Below, piece by piece: positions 6,959 through 12,401 of a DNA stretch of 12,401 nucleotides. Position 1 is the stretch's first letter, and the number at the start of each line of letters is the position of its first letter. The notes under the pieces are model-generated. The model did not search any database. It was not told where the DNA came from and saw only the letters and a list, made by a program, of their open reading frames with translations. A program made the translations under genes and the position numbers. The stretch is from Acidobacteriota bacterium (GTDB lineage Bacteria; Acidobacteriota; Terriglobia; Terriglobales; Acidobacteriaceae), in NCBI GenBank assembly GCA_021782675.1, contig JAJXUS010000019.1, positions 1 to 12,401 of the forward strand. Direction: 5' to 3'.

Positions 6959-7010
6959 GGTGCTCCCATGAAAGAATGTGGCCACACCGGAAATGTGATG
7001 GGCATGCACC
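6959..7010. repeat. Two-step inverted repeat (possible operator or structured leader)
   Basis: The outer arms GGTGC (6959-6963) and GCACC (7006-7010) are complementary. After a small bulge the inner arms CCCAT (6965-6969) and ATGGG (6998-7002) also pair. The interior holds the perfect palindrome TGTGGCCACA (6977-6986), and a hairpin CACA/TGTG (6983-6986 with 6994-6997) is possible. AATGTG also occurs as a direct repeat with a 17-bp period (6975-6980 and 6992-6997). It could be a DNA operator or an RNA element; I do not recognise it as a known riboswitch class. Confidence 0.45.
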
Positions 7011-7035
7011 CCTGAGCCTTTGAGATTTCCGCGGC

Positions 7036-7050
7036 GCACTGTTTCAGTGC
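7036..7050. repeat. Perfect hairpin/dyad GCACTG-TTT-CAGTGC just before the TPR-ASPIC start
   Basis: A six-base perfect stem with a 3-base loop ends ten bases before the ATG at 7061. There is no T-tract after it on the plus strand, so it does not look like a terminator. It occupies the place where a ribosome binding site would be expected; no Shine-Dalgarno is visible. Confidence 0.5.
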
Positions 7051-7060
7051 CAGTCCGTTT

Positions 7061-10000
7061 ATGAATTATCGCTCTTGCCACCATCCGTTGCGCCCGCTGC
7101 GAGCCGCAATCGCCGCCCTTTCCGCAACGATCTTTCTCTTCACGGGCTGCCACTCGCACGCCCGTCTGCCTGCGGCCGATTCGCCGGCGTACAAGCAGTT
7201 TGTTTCGGCCTTCTATGTTGGGCTGGCGGCGCTACAGGTGGGCAACGATGCTCGTGCGGATCAGAGCCTGGGGCAGGCGGCACAGCTCGCGCCCGGTGAG
7301 CCGGCGGCCTGGGCGGACTGGGGAATTCTGGCGTTGCGTCAGCGGAATTTTCAACTCGCGGATGAGCGTCTGCGACGCGCCCTGAAGTTGTCTCCCAGCA
7401 ACAGCCGCATCTACTTTCTTCTGGGCCTGCTTGACGACGAGCGGGGCAGCCTGCAGCCGGCCATCAGCGACTTTCAGCGGGCCGTGAATCTGGACCCAGG
7501 CAACGTGAGGCCACTGTACGCGCTGGCAATGGCCGTGGAGCGGCAAGGAGGCGCGGGCAGTCAGCAGAAGTTCCAGCAGATCATCGAGCAGGTACTGGCC
7601 GGGCGTCCGGACAACGTAGCCGCGCTGGTGGAACTGACCCGGATCTCGGCGCGGCGCGGAGATATGAAAACCGCGCAGATAGCGGTTGGCCGCATCGCTG
7701 CGCAAAGTAGTGACTGGCCCGCGTCCGCCCGGCAGCAGCTCGCAGCCCTGCAGACCGCCTTGTCGAGTGGCAACTCCCATGCGGCGGCCTTGCGCAGCGT
7801 CTTCCTCCGCAATGTGCTGCTGCAGGTGCCCGCCTTCCGCGCCAGTCTGGCGACCATCATGTTGGCGCCCGGAGACCAGGCTGAGCCCTTCACGCATTTT
7901 CTCCGTTTGCCGAATCCTTCCTCGGCTCCCGCCGCGCCGGATACGGCAATGAAATTCCTGACCACAGCCGCACCGGAATTATCCGGCACTAGCGGAGCAC
8001 AGCACTGGAGCTGGATTGGAGCCATCTCGCTCGACGGTGAAGGAGCGCCCACGCTTGGAGTTGCCGACGGAAGACAGGTGCGTTTATCGACCGGCGCGTC
8101 CCTCGCATTTCCCGGCGGAGCTTCCGCCACGCCTCCTTCACCAGAAGGTGTCCTTCCGCTCGACTTTAATTTCGATTTCAAGACAGACCTGGTCCTGGCG
8201 GGGCGCGGTGGTGTTCGTCTGCTGCAGCAGGAGAGCCCCTCCGTCTTTACCGATGTCACCGCAAAGTCTGGACTGCCTGCGAGCGTTTTGAGGGCCTCTT
8301 ACACCGGCGCGTGGGCTGTCGATATCGAACCCGACGGTGATCTCGATATCGTTCTGGGACAAGACTCCGGCCCCCCGACCGTGCTGCGCAACAACGGGGA
8401 TGGCACCTTCAGCGTGATGCATCCATTTGCGAATATTTCGGGCATCCGTCAGTTCGTATGGGCAGACCTCAATGGCGACGGCATCGCTGACGCCGCCCTG
8501 ATCGACGGCGCTGGACACCTGCACATCTTCCTGAACCAGCGCGCCGCACGGTTCGCGGAGGCGCCTCTGCCGGCACAGCTCGCTGCTGCCCGGGCGATTA
8601 CGGCGGCAGACATTGCGGGGCGCGGGATACTCTCGCTTGTGGCCGTGCAGCCGGACGGAACCCTCGCGAGCCTTGCCAGCGCGGCCAACGGCGGCTGGTC
8701 GGCTACGACGCTCGCGCATGTCACCGATCCGGCGGCGAGCCTCGCCGGAGACGTACGCCTCTACGCTGCTGACGTGGACAACAATGGCGCCGTCGACCTT
8801 CTGCTGGCGCGGGTTTCCCCAGGCGGTCGCACTGGCGGCGCGCAACTCTGGCTCGGTGAGGGCGGCGCAAAATTTGTACGTTATCCCGCGACAGTCGGAA
8901 GCATGCAGATCTTCGGCGTGGCAGACATCAAGGCGGACGGCCACCTTGCGCTGCTCGGCATCTCGCAGAACGGAGAGCCCGAGATCGTCCGCACCGAGAG
9001 CACAAAGCCGTATCACTGGCAGACCATCCGTCCGCGCGCACGCCAGGCCACGGGCGATCAACGCGTCAACTCTTTCGGAATCGGCGGTCAGGTGCAGATA
9101 CGCTCCGGCATGCTGACGCAAACCGCGCCAATCAACAGCCCGCAGTTGCATTTTGGACTGGGAACCCTCGACGAGACAGATGTGGCGCGCATCGAGTGGC
9201 CGAACGGAACCGTCAGCGCGGAGTTCGGGCTAAAGGCAGATCAGCAGATATTAACCGAGCAGCGGCTGAAAGGCTCCTGTCCGTTTCTATTCGCCTGGAA
9301 CGGCCATGCGATGAAGTTCGTGATGGACACGGTGCCGTGGGGGTCTGCTCTGGGGTTGCGCATCAACAACCTTGGAACAGCCGCCATCGCCGCGACAACA
9401 GAGTGGTACAAGATTCCCGGGCGCGACCTGGTTCCCCGTCATGGCGCGTACGATCTGCGGATTACGGGCGAACTGTGGGAGACGTATTACTACGACTTTT
9501 TATCGCTGATGGTTGTGGACCATCCCCAGGGAACAGAAATCTATACGGATGAGCGCTACGCCATCCCGGCGGTAAAGCAGGCGATTACGGTGACTGGGGA
9601 ACCGCACGCGATTGCGCGCGCGGTGGACGACCAGGGAAATGACATGACAGAGACTGTGCGCGCACTGGATGGCCGCTATGTGGACACCTTCGGTGAGGGG
9701 CAATATCAGGGCATTGCCCGCAGCCACTATCTGCAGATCGATCTCGGCAGCGACTTCCCCACCTCACAGCCTGTCTACCTGATCGCGCAGGGATGGCTGC
9801 ACCCGTCGGACTCTACTGTCAATGTGGCCATGAGCCAGGGACATCACCCACGCCCGCAGCCACTCAGCCTTTCTGTGCAGGACGCGGACGGAACATGGCG
9901 CGTCGTTCGTCCGAACCTTGGCTTTCCTGAAGGCAGAAATAAGACATGCCTGATCGACCTGACCGGCCTGATTCGACCGGGCGCACCCAAACGTATCCGT

Positions 10001-10579
10001 CTCAGTTCCAATCTCGAAATCTACTGGGACCGCGTGCAGTGGGCACAGGGACTGCCGGGCGCGAAAATTCGCGTGAGCACGCTCGCACCCGCGTACGCGG
10101 ATTTGCGTTATCGGGGCTATTCGGTCATTCACCAGAATGGCCATTCGTCCCCGGAGATTCCGGACTATGCCGAGCTGCTCGCAACCAGGCAAATCTGGCG
10201 GGACCTCACCGGCTATTACACGCGGTTCGGAGATGTGCGGCCGCTGCTGCGGCAGATCGACGATCGCTACGTCATCATGAATGCGGGCGATGAACTTGCA
10301 CTACGCTTCCCTGCTCCTGCGTTGCCGCCAGCCGGTTGGGTGCGGGACTATGTCCTGGCCGGGGATGGCTGGGTGAAGGATGGCGACTTCAACTCAGTAG
10401 ACTCGGCGACGGTGCGGCCGCTGCCGTACCACGCGCGCCGCCAATACGACACCCCGCCGCTTCCGCTGGAAGACGAGTGGGTATACCGGCACCATCCCGA
10501 AGACTGGGAAACCTATCAGACACGCTATGTGACACCGGATGTTTTCGTGAACGCGCTGCAAAGTGGGGCCACGCAATGA
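7061..10579 (+). CDS. TPR / FG-GAP / ASPIC-UnbV lipoprotein (CRTAC1-related), 1172 aa
   Basis: A large envelope protein of unknown function. Residues 1-30 look like a lipoprotein signal (basic start, hydrophobic core, LFTG-C30). About 47-213 hold TPR-like helices, clearest in the repeats ending KLSPSN and NLDPGN. From about 367 come FG-GAP/VCBS beta-propeller repeats with DxDxDG-type loops, such as DIEPDGDLDIVLG, DLNGDGIAD and DVDNNGAVDLLL, usually Ca2+ sites in the family. An ASPIC/UnbV module follows (about 667-735: SFGIGGQVQIRSG, LHFGLG, IEWPNGTV). About 740-1172 is a further conserved-looking region starting CPFLFAWNG and containing TGELWETYYYDFLSLMVVDHP (near 800-820). It recalls the tails of other ASPIC proteins, but I know no function for it. 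The start lacks a Shine-Dalgarno. The stop overlaps the next gene by ATGA. Confidence 0.86.
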   Translation: MNYRSCHHPLRPLRAAIAALSATIFLFTGCHSHARLPAADSPAYKQFVSAFYVGLAALQVGNDARADQSLGQAAQLAPGEPAAWADWGILALRQRNFQLADERLRRALKLSPSNSRIYFLLGLLDDERGSLQPAISDFQRAVNLDPGNVRPLYALAMAVERQGGAGSQQKFQQIIEQVLAGRPDNVAALVELTRISARRGDMKTAQIAVGRIAAQSSDWPASARQQLAALQTALSSGNSHAAALRSVFLRNVLLQVPAFRASLATIMLAPGDQAEPFTHFLRLPNPSSAPAAPDTAMKFLTTAAPELSGTSGAQHWSWIGAISLDGEGAPTLGVADGRQVRLSTGASLAFPGGASATPPSPEGVLPLDFNFDFKTDLVLAGRGGVRLLQQESPSVFTDVTAKSGLPASVLRASYTGAWAVDIEPDGDLDIVLGQDSGPPTVLRNNGDGTFSVMHPFANISGIRQFVWADLNGDGIADAALIDGAGHLHIFLNQRAARFAEAPLPAQLAAARAITAADIAGRGILSLVAVQPDGTLASLASAANGGWSATTLAHVTDPAASLAGDVRLYAADVDNNGAVDLLLARVSPGGRTGGAQLWLGEGGAKFVRYPATVGSMQIFGVADIKADGHLALLGISQNGEPEIVRTESTKPYHWQTIRPRARQATGDQRVNSFGIGGQVQIRSGMLTQTAPINSPQLHFGLGTLDETDVARIEWPNGTVSAEFGLKADQQILTEQRLKGSCPFLFAWNGHAMKFVMDTVPWGSALGLRINNLGTAAIAATTEWYKIPGRDLVPRHGAYDLRITGELWETYYYDFLSLMVVDHPQGTEIYTDERYAIPAVKQAITVTGEPHAIARAVDDQGNDMTETVRALDGRYVDTFGEGQYQGIARSHYLQIDLGSDFPTSQPVYLIAQGWLHPSDSTVNVAMSQGHHPRPQPLSLSVQDADGTWRVVRPNLGFPEGRNKTCLIDLTGLIRPGAPKRIRLSSNLEIYWDRVQWAQGLPGAKIRVSTLAPAYADLRYRGYSVIHQNGHSSPEIPDYAELLATRQIWRDLTGYYTRFGDVRPLLRQIDDRYVIMNAGDELALRFPAPALPPAGWVRDYVLAGDGWVKDGDFNSVDSATVRPLPYHARRQYDTPPLPLEDEWVYRHHPEDWETYQTRYVTPDVFVNALQSGATQ

Positions 10580-12369
10580 AGGGCGGCCCCATCGCGCGCG
10601 CTGTATTGATCCTCTTCTTTATCGGGCTCATCGCCGTGCCGGTTATTCTCACTCGCAGAAATCAGTCGCGGTCCGCCGGTGCCCACGTGGACACGCGCGC
10701 CGCGCTTGCACGGTATGGCTTCTATTTCACGGAGGTTTCCCGGCAGGCGGGGATTCACTTTGTGCACCAGATGCCGCAGCTCGACCCGAAGCTTGCTCCA
10801 ATCATGCCGGAGATTGCATCGATGGGAGCCTCGGTCACGGTCGTGGATTACAACCAGGACGGGTGGCCGGACCTTTACGTAACCAACAGCCGTCAGGGTA
10901 CTAAAAATGCCTTGTACCGGAATAACCACGACGGCACGTTTACCGATGTTGCGCCGCAGCTCGGGCTGGCCGACGTGAATCAGCCAGGCACGGGCGTATC
11001 GACGGGCGCCGTCTGGGGCGACTACGACAATGATGGCTATCCCGACCTGTTTCTCATCAAGTGGGGCCGGCCGATGCTGTTCCACAACGATCGGGGACGC
11101 GGTTTTACGGATGTCTCGAAGCAGGCCGGGCTGCCCGCGTGGGTGAACGCCGACACCGCTGTTTGGTTTGACTACGACGGGGACGGCAAGCTGGATTTGT
11201 TTCTGGGCGGGTACTTCAACGAGAACTACGATCTGTGGCACCTCAACACGACAAAAATCATGCCCGACAGTTTCGAGTACGCCGAAAATGGCGGCCGAAA
11301 GTATCTGTTCCACAATCTTGGAAGTGGCCGGTTTGAAGAGGTCAGCGAAAAGCTCGGTATTAACAGCCGCCGCTGGGCGTTGGCTGCCGGTGCGGCAGAC
11401 CTGACCGGCAGCGGACATCCGGATCTCTTTGTCGCCAATGACTATGGGGTGTCGGAGCTATACATGAACGACGGGAGCCGCTTCCATGAAGTGGGCAAAC
11501 TTGCCGGCGTCGGCTACTCGCCAAAAAGTGGAATGAACGTCGCGTTCGGTGACATCTTCAATCAAAACAGATTTTCGATTTACGTTTCGAACATCTCCGA
11601 GCCGGGATTTTTGATCCAGGGAAATAACTTCTGGGTGCCGCAGGATTCGACCGCCGGCGGCGTTCCAAAATATGTCAACATGGCAAATGCTCTGGGCGCG
11701 GAACTGGGGGGCTGGAGTTTTGGCGCACAATTCGGCGACTGGAATAACGACGGTACACTCGACCTGTTCCTGACCAACGGCTACGTTTCGCTCGACCGGC
11801 ATCGCAGCTACTGGTACGACTTTGCGAAGGTGACGGCAGGAAATAGCGCTATCATCGGAGACGCCAGCAACTGGCCGCCCTTTGACGGGTGCAGCCTGTC
11901 CGGCTATCAGGAAAAGCGTGTGTGGGTAAACGACGGTTCCGGGCACTTTGAAGACGTAGCGAGCGCGGTTGGCGTGACCGACCGCCATGACGGCCGCGCA
12001 GTAGCCGTCGCCGATCTTTGGAACAACGGCGCACTCGACGTCATCGTGGCGAACCAGGGGGGCCCTCTTCTGGTCTATGCGAACCATCCAGACCCGGCAA
12101 ACCAGTGGATCGAGTTTGCCCTGCAAGGTACCAAAAGCAACCGCGACGCCATTGGAGCGCAAGCCACCTTGTATTGGGACGGGCAACAGCAACTGCAGCA
12201 GGTGTCGGCCGGCTCCGGATTTGCAGCGCAAAACGATCTGCGGCTTCATTTCGGACTAGGCAAAGATCCGCATCGGGAGAAGCTGGTCATCCACTGGCCG
12301 TCGGGCAAGGTGCAGACGGTCCTTCACCTCGCACCGAACCACATCGTTCCTATCCGGGAGGCGCAATGA
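10576..12369 (+). CDS. CRTAC1-family FG-GAP / ASPIC-UnbV protein, membrane-anchored, 597 aa
   Basis: The start ATG 10576 overlaps the preceding stop by ATGA. An upstream in-frame extension to 10336 is rejected because it runs inside the previous gene and would bury the signal anchor. Residues about 7-26 (ARAVLILFFIGLIAVPVILT) form one N-terminal membrane helix with no lipobox, so the rest should face the periplasm or outside. Calcium-type propeller loops are clear: DYNQDGWPDLYV (about 92), DYDNDGYPDLFL (150), DYDGDGKLDLFL (200), DLTGSGHPDLFV (274), DWNNDGTLDLFL (389) and DLWNNGALDVIV (480). A C-terminal ASPIC/UnbV domain lies at about 521-585 (NRDAIGAQATLYW, LHFGLG, HWPSGKV). The family is named after human cartilage acidic protein 1; the bacterial role is unknown. 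It probably works with the upstream TPR-ASPIC lipoprotein, judged by coupling alone. Confidence 0.91.
   Translation: MKGGPIARAVLILFFIGLIAVPVILTRRNQSRSAGAHVDTRAALARYGFYFTEVSRQAGIHFVHQMPQLDPKLAPIMPEIASMGASVTVVDYNQDGWPDLYVTNSRQGTKNALYRNNHDGTFTDVAPQLGLADVNQPGTGVSTGAVWGDYDNDGYPDLFLIKWGRPMLFHNDRGRGFTDVSKQAGLPAWVNADTAVWFDYDGDGKLDLFLGGYFNENYDLWHLNTTKIMPDSFEYAENGGRKYLFHNLGSGRFEEVSEKLGINSRRWALAAGAADLTGSGHPDLFVANDYGVSELYMNDGSRFHEVGKLAGVGYSPKSGMNVAFGDIFNQNRFSIYVSNISEPGFLIQGNNFWVPQDSTAGGVPKYVNMANALGAELGGWSFGAQFGDWNNDGTLDLFLTNGYVSLDRHRSYWYDFAKVTAGNSAIIGDASNWPPFDGCSLSGYQEKRVWVNDGSGHFEDVASAVGVTDRHDGRAVAVADLWNNGALDVIVANQGGPLLVYANHPDPANQWIEFALQGTKSNRDAIGAQATLYWDGQQQLQQVSAGSGFAAQNDLRLHFGLGKDPHREKLVIHWPSGKVQTVLHLAPNHIVPIREAQ
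12356..12361 (+). promoter_or_regulatory. Ribosome binding site of the gene that starts at 12366
   Basis: GGGAGG four bases before ATG 12366, inside the end of the CRTAC1 gene. It supports a real third gene despite the tiny visible part. Confidence 0.6.
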
Positions 12370-12401
12370 GCCAGGCCGCAATCGCCGCGCCCGCGTATAA
12401 A
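12366..12401 (+). CDS. Third gene of the ASPIC operon, first 12 codons only (3' end outside window)
   Basis: The visible start reads MSQAAIAAPAYK and is open to the window edge. Its ATG overlaps the CRTAC1 stop as ATGA (12366-12369), the same coupling seen between the two preceding genes, and GGGAGG lies four bases upstream. No domain can be recognised from 12 residues, so no function is proposed. Confidence 0.6.
   Translation, partial: MSQAAIAAPAYK

Larger units (their letters stand above)
6844..7060. promoter_or_regulatory. Divergent intergenic control region between the ABC operon and the ASPIC operon
   Basis: The only long gene-free stretch in the window (217 bp, or 277 bp if permease A starts at 6783). 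Both operons must be transcribed outward from here or nearby. It contains a two-step inverted repeat at 6959-7010, a perfect hairpin at 7036-7050, and a weaker 5-bp hairpin GGATG/CATCC at 6883-6899. TTCCGCGG occurs twice, at 6942-6949 and 7026-7033. I found no convincing sigma-70 promoter on either strand. Confidence 0.6.

Noticed and set aside
7020..7048. Promoter TTGAGA/TTCAGT in front of the TPR-ASPIC gene
   Set aside because: The -10 matches at three of six positions, overlaps the hairpin, and would give an almost leaderless transcript. Possible but not supported enough to list.
6844..7060. Known riboswitch (TPP, cobalamin, guanidine-I, SAM) in the divergent spacer
   Set aside because: A short GGGGTGC on the minus strand recalls the 5' end of a TPP riboswitch, but the CTGAGA core is missing. 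Hallmarks of the other classes are also absent.
10336..10575. 80-codon N-terminal extension of the CRTAC1 gene
   Set aside because: It lies inside the TPR-ASPIC gene in another frame and would bury the N-terminal membrane helix. ATG 10576 gives the ATGA coupling seen at neighbouring junctions.

Overview
The window is a gene-dense, GC-rich bacterial segment. Its gene families (a COG5368-type glucoamylase, a gamma-glutamyltransferase, and large FG-GAP/ASPIC-UnbV 'CRTAC1' proteins joined to TPRs) best fit an Acidobacteriota (Terriglobia-like) chromosome. That placement is inferred from gene content only; no rRNA, tRNA or other marker gene is present. I saw no mobile element, CRISPR array, tRNA or rRNA.

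Layout. (1) Positions 2-2139, plus strand: the 3' end of a glucoamylase-like gene runs by a 4-bp ATGA overlap into a complete, exported gamma-glutamyltransferase (ggt). (2) Positions 2177-6783 or 6843, minus strand: a compact six-gene operon, convergent with ggt. In transcription order it encodes permease A, ATPase, permease B, a membrane-anchored substrate-binding protein, a Tat-exported HMA (CxxC) protein and a cytosolic cysteine-containing DUF169 protein. The four ABC genes overlap by 4-11 bp; the last two genes follow after 22 and 77 bp. (3) A divergent intergenic region of about 217 bp (6844-7060) with several inverted repeats. (4) Positions 7061-12401, plus strand: a 1172-residue TPR / FG-GAP / ASPIC lipoprotein, a 597-residue membrane-anchored CRTAC1-family protein, and the first 12 codons of a third gene, all linked by ATGA overlaps.

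How the genes may work together. The minus-strand operon looks like a NitT/TauT-type (nitrate/sulfonate/bicarbonate-like) importer. The two accessory cysteine proteins and a Cys-x3-Cys pair near the expected ligand pocket of the binding protein make a plain nitrate or taurine assignment doubtful. A metal, metal-complex or thiol-related substrate is a reasonable hypothesis. This is the strongest candidate for an undescribed system in the window. The divergent ASPIC/CRTAC1 operon encodes envelope proteins with predicted Ca2+-binding beta-propeller repeats and unknown function. The shared control region raises the possibility of co-regulation, but nothing in the sequence proves it.
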